This document shows, piece by piece, positions 1 to 7,792 of a DNA stretch of 64,000 nt (positions are counted from its first letter, which is position 1; the number at the start of each line of letters is the position of its first letter). The translations under genes were made by a program, and so were the position numbers. Source of the stretch: Nocardia rosealba (GTDB taxonomy: Bacteria; Actinomycetota; Actinomycetes; Mycobacteriales; Mycobacteriaceae); NCBI RefSeq assembly GCF_020216065.1, contig NZ_JAIWNA010000008.1, positions 124,001-188,000 of the forward strand, read 5' to 3'. Under the pieces are notes generated by a model. It had not been told where the DNA came from. It saw only the letters and a list, made by a program, of their open reading frames with translations, and ran no database searches.

Positions 1-247
1 AAACCAGCACCGCGGGCGCCTCCAATGGTTGCGGCTGCCCGAATGCCGCCTCCGACAGGGCTCGTCGGCCCTGTTCGCTGCGTACCAGGACGATGGAGCG
101 GTCCTGCATGTTCCATGCGCTCGGCGCCTCCACGACCAGGTCGAGCAGCTCGTCGAGGATGCCGGCTGGGATCGGATCGGGCCGGTAGTGGCGAACGGTG
201 CGGCGGGTGCGGATGGCGTCGGTGACCGAAAGTGTCTGCGTGATCAT
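1..247 (-). CDS. Nitroreductase family protein, N-terminal part (runs off the left edge)
   Basis: Translating the minus strand from the ATG at 247-245 gives 82 residues that open like an FMN-dependent nitroreductase. An early RRTVRHY segment matches the family's FMN-phosphate contact, and PSAWNMQ matches the usual PSxxNxQ strand. Such enzymes reduce nitro groups, quinones or related substrates with NAD(P)H in the cytoplasm. The gene diverges from an HxlR regulator, a common arrangement for redox-controlled reductases. A -10-like GATAGT (plus-strand 255-260) lies seven bases before the ATG, so the message may be leaderless. That hexamer overlaps one arm of the dyad at 256-279. The C-terminal part lies outside the window, so the subfamily cannot be fixed. 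Confidence 0.85.
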   Translation of the reverse strand, partial: MITQTLSVTDAIRTRRTVRHYRPDPIPAGILDELLDLVVEAPSAWNMQDRSIVLVRSEQGRRALSEAAFGQPQPLEAPAVLV

Positions 248-255
248 GTTTCTAA

Positions 256-279
256 CTATCGGAGAGTTACATCCGATAG
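256..279. promoter_or_regulatory. Probable HxlR operator (perfect inverted repeat)
   Basis: CTATCGGA (256-263) and TCCGATAG (272-279) form a perfect 8-bp dyad with an 8-base spacer between the divergent nitroreductase and hxlR genes. One arm overlaps the candidate -10 of the nitroreductase, and the other lies just upstream of the hxlR promoter region. HxlR proteins bind short palindromes as dimers, so joint control of both genes from this site is the simple inference. Confidence 0.7.
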
Positions 280-303
280 GGAAGTAGGCACCTGAAAGTG
301 CGT

Positions 304-309
304 TAAGCT
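304..309 (+). promoter_or_regulatory. -10 element for leaderless hxlR transcript
   Basis: TAAGCT fits the actinobacterial TANNNT -10 pattern. It lies seven bases before the GTG at 317, and no Shine-Dalgarno sequence is visible, so transcription probably starts at the GTG. Confidence 0.6.
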
Positions 310-316
310 CGATCAG

Positions 317-691
317 GTGGCCACCATTCACGAACTCAGCGGACTACCGGCCGACGTGTACTCGGCGAAATGCCCGACTCGCGAAGTGCTCGACACCATC
401 GCGGGGAAATGGACCGTGCTGATCGTCGACGCGCTCGCCGAAGGCACCCTGCGCTACACCGATCTGCGCCGCCGCATCGACGGCATCTCCCAGAAGATGC
501 TCACTCAGACCCTGCGGCAGCTGGAGGCGGACGGGTTCGTCGAACGCACCGTGTATCCGACGGTGCCGCCGCGCGTCGAGTACGCCCTCACCGATCTCGG
601 CCGCAGCCTGCGCGAGCCGATCACGGCCCTGCGCGAATGGATCGAGACGAACATCAATCGCATCGAGGACGCCAGGCGCCGCACGGCCTAG
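317..691 (+). CDS. HxlR-family winged-helix transcriptional regulator
   Basis: The 124-residue protein is one HxlR domain of typical length. The N-terminal CPTREVLDTIAGKW block is followed by the LRYTDLRRRIDGISQKML recognition region and the wing around VPPRVEYALTDLG. A conserved cysteine sits at residue 19. In studied relatives (YodB, HypR, QorR) a cysteine at this place senses quinones, diamide or hypochlorite, so a thiol switch is a reasonable inference here. The gene diverges from a nitroreductase and is probably leaderless, using the GTG at 317. It likely controls itself and the reductase through the dyad at 256-279. The inducer is unknown. Confidence 0.92.
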   Translation: MATIHELSGLPADVYSAKCPTREVLDTIAGKWTVLIVDALAEGTLRYTDLRRRIDGISQKMLTQTLRQLEADGFVERTVYPTVPPRVEYALTDLGRSLREPITALREWIETNINRIEDARRRTA

Positions 692-711
692 TCAACGAAT
701 CACCCTGTTGC

Positions 712-1671
712 TCAGGCGGTTTCGCTGACGAGCGACTCCGCCCACAGGCTCGCCTCGCCCTTGCTGCCGTAGAGCTCTCCGGCTCGCTGCGGCGTGATCG
801 TCGCCAGTGTTCGCGGCGGCGCGGACGCGGCGTGCGCGGCCAGGATCTTCCCCGACATCGGCGCGATATACGGCGCGGCCTTGATCATGGCCCAGTTGTC
901 GCGCCGCGCGGCGGTCCAGGCGATCGCCTTCGCCGGAATCCGCACCAGCGGGTCGATTACCGGCGGAACGGCGAACCGGCCGAGGGTCCGCATCCACCGT
1001 GGCAGGCTCGGGATGCTCGCCAGCGAGAGCAGCCGGCTGCCGATCGCGAAGTGCCAGCCCTTGCTCGGGGGTGTCCACAGCAGGTAGTGCATGCCCTCGA
1101 CGGCCCGCTCGGTGACACACAGTCGCGGCCGCACCCGGTCGAAATAGGCGCGGACCTCGGCGCGGTTGCGTGGCACGTCGGCAGGCTTGCAGGTCTGCAG
1201 TTCGGCGGCGACCGCGCACTCGGCCCAGTAGCGGTCCTCCTCGTCGGGGCTCAGCGGTCCCGGCCCGTACATCTCGTAGGCCTTGAGTACCGAATGCCAG
1301 CCGGTGATGTGGATCCACAGCTGGGAGTCGGGGCTGTTGGCGCTGTAGCGCTTGCCGCTCACCGGCTCGATGCCCGTCATCGGCGCGTGCACCCGCATCA
1401 AGTGCTCGGCGGCTTGGATGGCTGTCCGCCCGTCGCCGACCGCGACCAGCAGGAAGTACGCGAGGGTGTGGTCGAGGCGGCTGGCCGGATTGTCGTAGAT
1501 GCCGTGGGAGTCGGCCACGGCGGCGGTCAGGAACGGGTCGAAGTGTTCGAGGGTGACCGCGCGCTGGAAACCGATGAGGGCGGTCGGTGCCGCCCAGACT
1601 TTCCAGCTGGGGGAGTCCGGCCCGAAGAATCCGTAGTCGTCGCGGCGCAGGGTGGTCGGATCGAAGGCCAT
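712..1671 (-). CDS. DUF2236 / MpaB-type oxygenase family protein
   Basis: This 319-residue protein belongs to the DUF2236 family, which includes fungal MpaB and is related to latex-clearing rubber oxygenase. Support comes from the N-terminal FGPDSPSWKVWAAPT block and the central SQLWIHITGWHS segment with the family's conserved histidine. Members are thought to be haem-binding oxidoreductases acting on hydrophobic substrates; the substrate here is unknown. I chose the ATG at 1671 because AAAGGAG precedes it at proper spacing. The longer reading from 1833 runs through the promoter region. The gene diverges from a TetR regulator, and a second DUF2236/TetR pair occurs at 19.2-20.9 kb. Confidence 0.82.
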   Translation of the reverse strand: MAFDPTTLRRDDYGFFGPDSPSWKVWAAPTALIGFQRAVTLEHFDPFLTAAVADSHGIYDNPASRLDHTLAYFLLVAVGDGRTAIQAAEHLMRVHAPMTGIEPVSGKRYSANSPDSQLWIHITGWHSVLKAYEMYGPGPLSPDEEDRYWAECAVAAELQTCKPADVPRNRAEVRAYFDRVRPRLCVTERAVEGMHYLLWTPPSKGWHFAIGSRLLSLASIPSLPRWMRTLGRFAVPPVIDPLVRIPAKAIAWTAARRDNWAMIKAAPYIAPMSGKILAAHAASAPPRTLATITPQRAGELYGSKGEASLWAESLVSETA

Positions 1672-1711
1672 GGCACGTGCTCCTTTGCACAGCTGAGGCG
1701 AACCTCGCAAT

Positions 1712-1754
1712 GAATACAACGCCACCGTAGCAATCGCTCGTATCGAATACAACG
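1712..1754 (+). promoter_or_regulatory. Direct repeats, probable TetR operator between divergent genes
   Basis: GAATACAACG occurs at 1712-1721 and again at 1745-1754, 33 bases apart, about three helical turns. The second copy runs into CAACGGTTG, a small dyad. The position between the divergent DUF2236 gene and tetR suggests binding by the TetR protein, which is an inference. Confidence 0.45.
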
Positions 1755-1822
1755 GTTGCGTAGGATTTCTGTGCGCGGCACGCGAGGTATCGTCGTCCGG
1801 ACGGAAAGGCAGGTGAGGACCG

Positions 1823-2458
1823 ATGACCGCCACGCGCGATCAACGACCGCGCCGCCGCTATGCCCCGCGCCTGCCGCCGGAACAACGCCGCGCGCAACTG
1901 CTCGACGCCGCGTTCACCGTGCTCGGCCGGATGGAACTGCACGAACTGAGCATGGAAGCCGTCGCCCAAGCGGCCGGTGTCGGAAAACCGGTGCTGTACA
2001 CGGTGTTCAAGACCCGTGCCGAACTCGTCGAGGCATTGCTGGAACGGGAACGGGAGCGTGGGCTCGAGCAGATCGCCGACACCCTGCCGCAGGATCTGCT
2101 CGGTGTCGATCCGGTGGCGGCCGCCTCGGCGACGGTCGAGGCGTTCGTCGATGTGGCACTGGCGAATCCGACCCGCTGGCGCCTGATCCTCGCCACCCCG
2201 GCCAGTGCGCCCGCCGAATACCGTGCCGCGCTGCGCGATTCCCGCGCCGACATCCTCGATCGGGCGCAAGCACTTGTCCGCGTGGGGATCTCGCTGTCGC
2301 CGCGCTGGTCGGACATGGACGCCGAACTGCTGGCGAACTCCACACTCACCGTCGCCGAGATGCTCGGCAGGCTGGCGGTGAGCTCACCGCAGGAGTACCC
2401 GCGCGAACGCCTGCAGGCCTACGTGCGGTCGATCGTCGCGTTGCTCACCGCGTCCTGA
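1823..2458 (+). CDS. TetR-family transcriptional regulator
   Basis: The protein has 211 residues. Residues around 22-68 form the TetR helix-turn-helix, with QLLDAAFTVLG leading into LSMEAVAQAAGVGKPVLYTVFKTRAEL. The C-terminal ligand-binding half is poorly conserved, as usual. It is divergent from the DUF2236 oxygenase gene with repeats between them, so local repression is likely. The ATG at 1823 follows a GTGAGGA Shine-Dalgarno-like sequence. Its end lies six bases from the stop of metX on the other strand, leaving no room for a hairpin terminator. Confidence 0.9.
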   Translation: MTATRDQRPRRRYAPRLPPEQRRAQLLDAAFTVLGRMELHELSMEAVAQAAGVGKPVLYTVFKTRAELVEALLERERERGLEQIADTLPQDLLGVDPVAAASATVEAFVDVALANPTRWRLILATPASAPAEYRAALRDSRADILDRAQALVRVGISLSPRWSDMDAELLANSTLTVAEMLGRLAVSSPQEYPRERLQAYVRSIVALLTAS

Positions 2459-2464
2459 ACGCGC

Positions 2465-3610
2465 TCAGCGGTTTTCGCGGGCCAATCGCATCGTTTCGGT
2501 GAGCAGATTGGACACCGCCGCCGCCTCGGTGAGGAAGCCGTCGTGGCCGTCGCGGGAGTGCACGATCTCCAAACCCGCACAGCCGGGCAGGCCTTCGGCC
2601 AGCTCGGCCTGAGTATGCAAGGGGTACAGGCGATCCGAGTCGACCCCACCGACCACGCACGGAACCGGGGTGGACGCGAGCGCGGCGGCCACACCACCGC
2701 GGCCGCGGCCCACGTCGTGCCGGTTCATGGCCTCGCTGAGCAGCACATAGGTGGCCGGGTCGAAACGCTGGCCGAGCTTGTCGGCCTGGTGCTCGAGGTA
2801 GCTCTGCACCGCGTACCGGCCGCCCGCCCACGGGTCCTCGTCGCCCTGGGCACGATTGGCGAAGCGATGCTCGAGCTCGCCCTCGGTGCGGTAGGTGAGG
2901 TGGGCGATGCGCCGGGCCAGGCCCATGCCCGTCATCGGCGCGCGCCCGGTGCCGTGATAGTTGCCGTCCTGCCAGTCCGGATCGGCGGTGATGATGGCCA
3001 TCTGGGTGGTCTGGGTGCCGATCTGATCGGCGGTGGCGCGTGCGCCGACGGCCAGCACCAGCGCCGCCGACACCCGCTCCGGATGCCCGATGATCCACTC
3101 GAGCACTCGCATGCCACCCATCGACCCGCCGACGACGGCACCGAGCCGCTCGATGCCGAGCAGGTCGAGCAACTGTGCCTCGGCGGTCACCTGATCGCGG
3201 ATGGTCACCCAGGGAAACCGTGCGCCCCAAGGCTTTCCGTCGGGCGCGAGAGACGACGGGCCCGTGCTGCCCTTACAGCCACCGAGCACATTGGTGGCGA
3301 TCACACACCACTCGTCGGTGTCGATCGGCGCGCCGGGCCCGACCATGCCCTCCCACCAGCCGGGCGCCCCGTCCGGCCCACCGACGACATGGGAGTCGCC
3401 GGTGAGCGCGTGTTCGACGAGCACCACATTGTCGAGCGTGGGGGACAGCTCACCCCACCGTTGCACCGCCAGCCGCACATCGGGGACGACCGCGCCGTTC
3501 TCCAGCGTCACGTCCCCGATGGCGACCACGCCGAGTCGCCCGTCCGGTGGTGGCAGCAGGGCCACCCCGGTGCCGGGACGGGTGATCGGCGATTCGGTGC
3601 TCACAGTCAC
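2465..3610 (-). CDS. metX: Homoserine O-acetyltransferase
   Basis: MetX transfers acetyl from acetyl-CoA to homoserine, giving O-acetylhomoserine, the substrate of MetY encoded just upstream. At 381 residues it is a typical alpha/beta-hydrolase-fold MetX. Visible landmarks are the GGSMGG nucleophile elbow with Ser163, Asp326 in DSDRLYP, and His356 in RDGHDGF, with the same Asp-His spacing as in characterised enzymes. The start overlaps the metY stop by four bases (ATGA), so the two are translationally coupled in one operon. Regulation is presumably inherited from the SAM-IV riboswitch and cysteine leader ahead of metY. Confidence 0.96.
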   Translation of the reverse strand: MTVSTESPITRPGTGVALLPPPDGRLGVVAIGDVTLENGAVVPDVRLAVQRWGELSPTLDNVVLVEHALTGDSHVVGGPDGAPGWWEGMVGPGAPIDTDEWCVIATNVLGGCKGSTGPSSLAPDGKPWGARFPWVTIRDQVTAEAQLLDLLGIERLGAVVGGSMGGMRVLEWIIGHPERVSAALVLAVGARATADQIGTQTTQMAIITADPDWQDGNYHGTGRAPMTGMGLARRIAHLTYRTEGELEHRFANRAQGDEDPWAGGRYAVQSYLEHQADKLGQRFDPATYVLLSEAMNRHDVGRGRGGVAAALASTPVPCVVGGVDSDRLYPLHTQAELAEGLPGCAGLEIVHSRDGHDGFLTEAAAVSNLLTETMRLARENR

Positions 3611-4929
3611 GTCGTCGCCGCCGCGAAACCGGCCCGCAGATCGGCCAGGATGTCGTCGATTCCCTCGATACCCACCGCGAGCCGGACCAGGCCGGGAGTG
3701 ACTCCGGCGGCCAGTTGCTCCTCCGGTGTCAACTGCGAGTGCGTGGTCGACGCCGGGTGGATCACGAGAGAACGCACATCACCGATGTTAGCCACATGGC
3801 TGTGCAGGCTGAGCGCGTCCACGAACTTCTTGCCCGCGTCGACACCGCCTGCCAGCTCGAACGACACGATCGCGCCCGCACCCTTGGGCGCCAACTGCTT
3901 GGCCCGCTCGTGCCAGGGCGAGGACTCGAGTCCCGCGTAGTGCACCGCGTCGACACCGGGCTGCGCGGCGACGAACTTCGCCACCTCGACCGCGTTGCTC
4001 ACGTGCCGTTCCACCCGCAGGCTCAGCGTCTCGATGCCCTGGGCGATGAGGAAGGCGTTGAACGGCGACACCGCCGCACCGAGGTCGCGCAGCAACTGCA
4101 CGCGGGCCTTGAGCGCGAACGCCGGTGCGCCGAGATCGGCGAACACCGCGCCGTGGTAGCTCGGATCGGGCTCGGTGAATCCGGGGAACCGGGCGTTGCC
4201 CTCGGCGTCACGCACGGTCCAGTCGAAGGTGCCGCCGTCGACGATCACGCCCGCCACCGCGGCGCCGTGACCACCGAGGTACTTCGTGGCCGAGTGCACC
4301 ACGATGTCGGCGCCGTGGGCGAGCGGCTGGATCAGGTACGGCGTGGCGACGGTGTTGTCGACGATCAGCGGCAGCCCGTTCTCGTGGGCGACACCGGCGA
4401 TACCGGGGATGTCGAACACCGCGCTGCTCGGGTTGGCGATGGTCTCGCCGTAGAACGCCTTGGTGTTGGGGCGGATCGCGGCCTGCCACTGCGCGAGATC
4501 GTCGGGATCCTCGACGAACGACACCTCGATGCCGAGCTTGGGCAGCGAGTAGTGGAAGAGGTTGTAGGTGCCGCCGTAGAGGTGCGGGCTGGACACGATG
4601 TGGTCACCGGCGCCCGCCAGATTCAGGATGGCGTAGGTCTCGGCGGCCTGGCCCGAGGCCACCAGCAGCGCCGCGACACCGCCTTCGAGGGCGGCGACCC
4701 GCTGCTCCACCGCGTCCTGGGTGGGGTTCATGATCCGGGTGTAGATGTTGCCCGGTTCGGCGAGCCCGAACAGTGCGGCGGCGTGTTCGGTGTCGCGGAA
4801 GGTGTAGGAGGTGGTCTGGTAGATCGGCAGTGCCCGCGCGTTGGTGGTCGCGTCGGGGGCCTGGCCCGCGTGGATCTGCTTGGTCTCGAACGACCAGTTC
4901 TCGGGCAGGGCGGCGTCGGTCATGGTCAA
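3607..4929 (-). CDS. metY: O-acetylhomoserine sulfhydrylase
   Basis: MetY is a PLP enzyme that condenses O-acetylhomoserine with sulfide to make homocysteine (direct sulfhydrylation). The 440-residue length and the ETKQIHAGQ start are typical. The internal aldimine lysine is Lys216 in SATKYLGGHG, and Asp191 in VDNTVATPY contacts the pyridine nitrogen. It is the first full gene of the metY-metX operon. Its leader contains both a SAM-IV aptamer and a short peptide with three consecutive cysteines. A TGGAGC sequence lies before the ATG at 4929. The product corresponds in place and type to M. tuberculosis Rv3340. Confidence 0.96.
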   Translation of the reverse strand: MTMTDAALPENWSFETKQIHAGQAPDATTNARALPIYQTTSYTFRDTEHAAALFGLAEPGNIYTRIMNPTQDAVEQRVAALEGGVAALLVASGQAAETYAILNLAGAGDHIVSSPHLYGGTYNLFHYSLPKLGIEVSFVEDPDDLAQWQAAIRPNTKAFYGETIANPSSAVFDIPGIAGVAHENGLPLIVDNTVATPYLIQPLAHGADIVVHSATKYLGGHGAAVAGVIVDGGTFDWTVRDAEGNARFPGFTEPDPSYHGAVFADLGAPAFALKARVQLLRDLGAAVSPFNAFLIAQGIETLSLRVERHVSNAVEVAKFVAAQPGVDAVHYAGLESSPWHERAKQLAPKGAGAIVSFELAGGVDAGKKFVDALSLHSHVANIGDVRSLVIHPASTTHSQLTPEEQLAAGVTPGLVRLAVGIEGIDDILADLRAGFAAATT

Positions 4930-4954
4930 TGCTCCAGGGGTTGTGCGTCAGGGT

Positions 4955-4987
4955 TCAGCTGGGGCGGATCGACTGACAACAACACAT
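4955..4987 (-). CDS. Cysteine-rich leader peptide MCCCQSIRPS
   Basis: A ten-codon reading frame begins at the ATG at 4987-4985, five bases after a strong AGGAGG (plus-strand 4993-4998), and ends with TGA 25 bases before metY. Its second to fourth codons are all TGT. Actinobacterial sulfur operons are known to use short polycysteine peptides as cysteine-responsive attenuators, in which ribosome stalling changes downstream expression. It sits between the SAM-IV aptamer and metY, so the operon may sense both SAM and charged cysteine tRNA. The frame and ribosome site are directly visible; the regulatory role is inferred. Confidence 0.8.
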   Translation of the reverse strand: MCCCQSIRPS

Positions 4988-5002
4988 GGGGTCCTCCTGA
5001 AA

Positions 5003-5111
5003 TGCGCGCTTGCTCCCGACCTTCGGGAGCCCGGTCATCACCCGGAGCACCCCACCGCAGCTGGAGGGTTGCCGACCAGCGAGCCGGGGCTTCGCGCTGG
5101 TACTCATGACC
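5003..5111 (-). promoter_or_regulatory. SAM-IV riboswitch ahead of metY
   Basis: Read on the minus strand, the leader closely resembles the SAM-IV aptamer as I recall it from mycobacterial met genes. It starts GGTCATGAGTACCAGCG, continues with AAGCCCCGGCTCGCTGG, CGGCAACCCTCC and GCGGTGGGGTGC, and closes with CCGGGTGATGACC. The P1 strands GGTCAT (5111-5106) and ATGACC (5038-5033) pair. A perfect hairpin at 5012-5030 and the GCAAGCGCG strand follow, as in the family. SAM binding is expected to lower metY-metX expression. The AGGAGG of the leader peptide lies right after the aptamer, so translation of that peptide may be what is controlled. Confidence 0.93.
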
Positions 5112-5176
5112 TTGGACGACATGTTAACCGGACATCGCGCCGGTGGGGAAACTTCCCCCGCGTTTCCTGCCTCACA

Positions 5177-5878
5177 TCACCGTGCCGCCGGTGCGGCGAA
5201 GCCTGGCGTGTCGTCGGCCGGTGCGCCGCAGACCTGCCGCAACCCGTGATAGGCGCGCAGGATCGCGTCGCGGGTGACCCGCACCGCCGCCTCCGGCGAG
5301 GTGGGCAGTACGTGCTCGGTGTCGGCGACGGCGAGGTGGCACAGCGTCTGCCATGTGCCCGCGAGCAGTTTCACCAGAAAGTCGTCGGGTGTGGTCCCCA
5401 TCCGGCGGGCCAGCTCCTCGCACACCGCCACGTTCTTCTTCTCCGCGTATTCCAGGGCCCGCGCGTTGACCGCCTGGCTGGCCCGCATGATCCGCTGCGT
5501 CTGCAGGAACTGGTGCAGGAACCGCAGACCGTCGGCATCGGCCTCGGACTCGACCACCTGGAGGTAGGCGCCGCACAGCGCTCGCAGTTCGTTGCCGGTA
5601 TCGGGCTGACTGCGCAGCGCGACGGCGACGGCGTGGCCGAAGTCGTCGATCGGGGCGAGCACGATGTCCTCTTTGAGCGCGAAGTACCGGTTGACGGTGC
5701 GGGGGGATACGTCGGCCCCGGCGGCGATCTGCTCGACGGTGGTCGCGTCGAAGCCCTGTGTATCGCACAGGTCGAGCCCGATCGCGACGATCGCGGCCCT
5801 GGTCTGCGCCTTCTTGCGCTCGCGCAGGCTCGGCGGAGCCGGCCGGTCGGAGGCGGTCGGAGTGGTCGAGTCGAGCAT
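5177..5878 (-). CDS. TetR-family transcriptional regulator
   Basis: The 233-residue protein has an N-terminal TetR domain (residues about 20-66: REREKKAQTR-type helix, then FDATTVEQIAAGADVSPRTVNRYFALKED) and a C-terminal half like those of MftR/AcrR-type regulators. It diverges from an MFS exporter gene with a dyad and promoter between them, so it probably represses the exporter and itself. A TAAGCT hexamer lies six bases before the ATG at 5878 and no ribosome site is seen, which suggests leaderless initiation. The ligand is unknown, though a compound handled by the exporter would be usual. Confidence 0.9.
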   Translation of the reverse strand: MLDSTTPTASDRPAPPSLRERKKAQTRAAIVAIGLDLCDTQGFDATTVEQIAAGADVSPRTVNRYFALKEDIVLAPIDDFGHAVAVALRSQPDTGNELRALCGAYLQVVESEADADGLRFLHQFLQTQRIMRASQAVNARALEYAEKKNVAVCEELARRMGTTPDDFLVKLLAGTWQTLCHLAVADTEHVLPTSPEAAVRVTRDAILRAYHGLRQVCGAPADDTPGFAAPAAR

Positions 5879-5884
5879 TTCGCC

Positions 5885-5890
5885 AGCTTA
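5885..5890 (-). promoter_or_regulatory. -10 element for leaderless tetR transcript
   Basis: TAAGCT on the minus strand lies six bases before the ATG of the TetR gene that ends at 5177. It fits TANNNT and no Shine-Dalgarno sequence is visible. Confidence 0.55.
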
Positions 5891-5937
5891 GCGTCTCAGC
5901 GTGTCCACCTGTCACAACCTGCCAAGTGGCGCGTTCA

Positions 5938-5979
5938 GACAAATTTCTCTTGACGCCAATTGTCGCACGGTGCCAGGAT
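5938..5979 (+). promoter_or_regulatory. Promoter with overlapping dyad for the MFS exporter
   Basis: TTGACG (5950-5955) and CAGGAT (5974-5979) are separated by 18 bases and point toward the exporter. GACAAATT (5938-5945) and AATTGTC (5958-5964) form a slightly bulged inverted repeat around the -35. This is the likely operator of the divergent TetR protein. The assignment rests on sequence pattern only. Confidence 0.5.
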
Positions 5980-6012
5980 TGGCCGACGCATGCCGAGCGA
6001 TGAGGAGCCCAG

Positions 6013-7506
6013 GTGACCGGCACCGAACTGAAACCCGAAGATGCTGCAGCCCCGGCGAATTCGATGAGATGGTGGGCGCTCGTCGTGCTCTCCGCCGCGC
6101 AGCTGATGGTGGTGCTCGATGCCACCGTCATCACCATCGCGCTGCCGTACGCCCAGCGCGACCTCGCCATCACCGACGGCGACAAACAGTGGGCCATCAC
6201 CGCCTACACGCTGATCTTCGGCGGGCTGCTGCTGCTCGGCGGGCGGATGGCCGACTATCTGGGCCGCCGCCGCATCTTCCTGGTCGGCCTCGTCGGTTTC
6301 GCCGTCGCCTCGGCGCTGGCGGGCCTGGCGCAGAACACCGTGCAGTTGTTCCTCGGCCGCGGACTCCAGGGTGCGTTCGCCGCCCTGCTCGCGCCCGCGG
6401 CGCTTTCGCTGCTGTCGGTGATCTTCACCGATGTGCGCGAGCGGGCCCGCGCGTTCGCGGTGTTCGCCGGGATCACCGCCGGTGGGGTGGCGTTCGGGCT
6501 GATCGTCGGCGGCGCGCTCACCGAGTTCGCGTCCTGGCGGTGGACGTTGCTGATCAACACCCCGATCGCCCTCGTCGCGGTGGCCGGCGCGCTCGCCGTG
6601 ATCGCCCGCGACATCCCCGCACCGCGCACCGGCGGCTACGACCTGCCCGGCGCCGTCACCGTGACTCTCGGCCTGGTCGCGATCGTCTACGGATTCAGCC
6701 GGGCCGCCGAGCACGGCTGGCTGTCGCCGAGCACGCTCGGACTGCTCGGTGCCGGTTCCGCGTTGCTCCTGGCCTTCGTCGTCATCGAGGCACGATCGAC
6801 GAATCCGCTGCTGCCCCTTCGCATTCCCGGGGAGATCAACCGCGGCGGCGCTTTGCTCACCGCGCTGCTGATCCCCATCGCGATGTTCGCCATGTTCCTG
6901 TTCCTCAGCTTCTACTACCAGAACACCCTCGGCTATTCGCCGCTCGAGGCGGGCATCGCGTTCCTGCCGTTCCCGATCGGCATCGGCATCGCGGCGGGCA
7001 TCACCAGTTCGCTGCTGCCCAAGTTCGGCCCGCGCCCGGTGATGGTGGTCGGCGCCCTGCTCGGAGTGGTCGGGCTGGTGTGGCTGGCGCAGCTGAGTTA
7101 CGGCGACGGTTACGCGCTGAGCGTGCTGCCCGCCCAGGTCGTGATGGCCTTCGGCATGGGCCCGCTGTTCGTTGGTATGCAGGCCGTCGCGCTGCACCAG
7201 GTGCGCGCCGAGGATTCCGGTGTCGCCAGCGCCCTGCTCAATGCCGCCCAGCAGGTCGGCGGCGCGGTGGGCACCGCACTGCTCACCACGCTGTCGGTGC
7301 AGGCCGCCGAGCACTACGTCGCCGAGCACCCCACCGTCGACCATCTCGTCGAACGCGCGTCGATCTACAGCTACGACGTCGCCTTCTACGTCGGGGCGGG
7401 CTTCTTCCTCGCCGCCGCCGTCGTGATCGCCCTGATGATCAGGGACAAGCCGGAGAATCTGATCGAAGGCGACGAGCGCGCGACGGCCGCGCCGATTGTC
7501 GTCTGA
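6013..7506 (+). CDS. MFS transporter, DHA2 drug-exporter type (14 TM)
   Basis: This 497-residue integral membrane protein has about 14 hydrophobic segments. The first carries VVLDATVITIALPYAQ and the loop after TM2 carries GGRMADYLGRRRIF, the family's motif A. These features place it in the EmrB/QacA-like DHA2 group of proton-driven exporters. The GTG at 6013 follows GAGGAGCCCAG. It diverges from a TetR gene at 5177-5878 that probably represses it. The exported compound cannot be told from sequence. No ribosomal or metabolic partner is adjacent. Confidence 0.92.
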   Translation: MTGTELKPEDAAAPANSMRWWALVVLSAAQLMVVLDATVITIALPYAQRDLAITDGDKQWAITAYTLIFGGLLLLGGRMADYLGRRRIFLVGLVGFAVASALAGLAQNTVQLFLGRGLQGAFAALLAPAALSLLSVIFTDVRERARAFAVFAGITAGGVAFGLIVGGALTEFASWRWTLLINTPIALVAVAGALAVIARDIPAPRTGGYDLPGAVTVTLGLVAIVYGFSRAAEHGWLSPSTLGLLGAGSALLLAFVVIEARSTNPLLPLRIPGEINRGGALLTALLIPIAMFAMFLFLSFYYQNTLGYSPLEAGIAFLPFPIGIGIAAGITSSLLPKFGPRPVMVVGALLGVVGLVWLAQLSYGDGYALSVLPAQVVMAFGMGPLFVGMQAVALHQVRAEDSGVASALLNAAQQVGGAVGTALLTTLSVQAAEHYVAEHPTVDHLVERASIYSYDVAFYVGAGFFLAAAVVIALMIRDKPENLIEGDERATAAPIVV

Positions 7507-7540
7507 CCAGGGAGGGGCAGGTCCGCGAGGCCCTCGCCGG

Positions 7541-7558
7541 GGTTACCGCCCGGTAACC
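7541..7558. terminator. Short hairpin after the exporter gene
   Basis: GGTTACC and GGTAACC form a perfect 7-bp stem with a four-base loop, 35 bases after the exporter stop. No T-tract follows, so it is a weak terminator candidate and could instead be a protein-binding dyad. Confidence 0.35.
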
Positions 7559-7682
7559 GATCGAAGGCAGATGGGGTGCGGGTGCGCGGAGTAGTTTCGA
7601 GGTGTGCCGCACAGCGGGACCTCCCGTCGCGGTGAGGTCCCGGGCAGCAGTACGCTCGTCATGTTTGCACCTACACGTCCCG

Positions 7683-7711
7683 CAGACAACGCGGGGCATA
7701 TACGTTGTCTG
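7683..7711. promoter_or_regulatory. Long perfect dyad upstream of icd
   Basis: CAGACAACG (7683-7691) and CGTTGTCTG (7703-7711) are perfect 9-bp arms around an 11-base spacer. The spacer contains CATATA, a possible -10. It lies 82 bases before the icd start. An operator overlapping the icd promoter is more likely than a terminator, because no T-tract follows. The binding protein is unknown. Confidence 0.55.
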
Positions 7712-7792
7712 TTGGAACTGCTGGGGTCCGCTCACAAGCGTGTTCGCCCGGCCGTGCAATGAGGGCACCCACCGAGGAGGACACGAAGATCC

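Noticed and set aside
370..1713. A 447-codon plus-strand frame across hxlR and the DUF2236 gene
   Set aside because: It overlaps two genes with strong family matches and has no domain of its own; it is a shadow frame.
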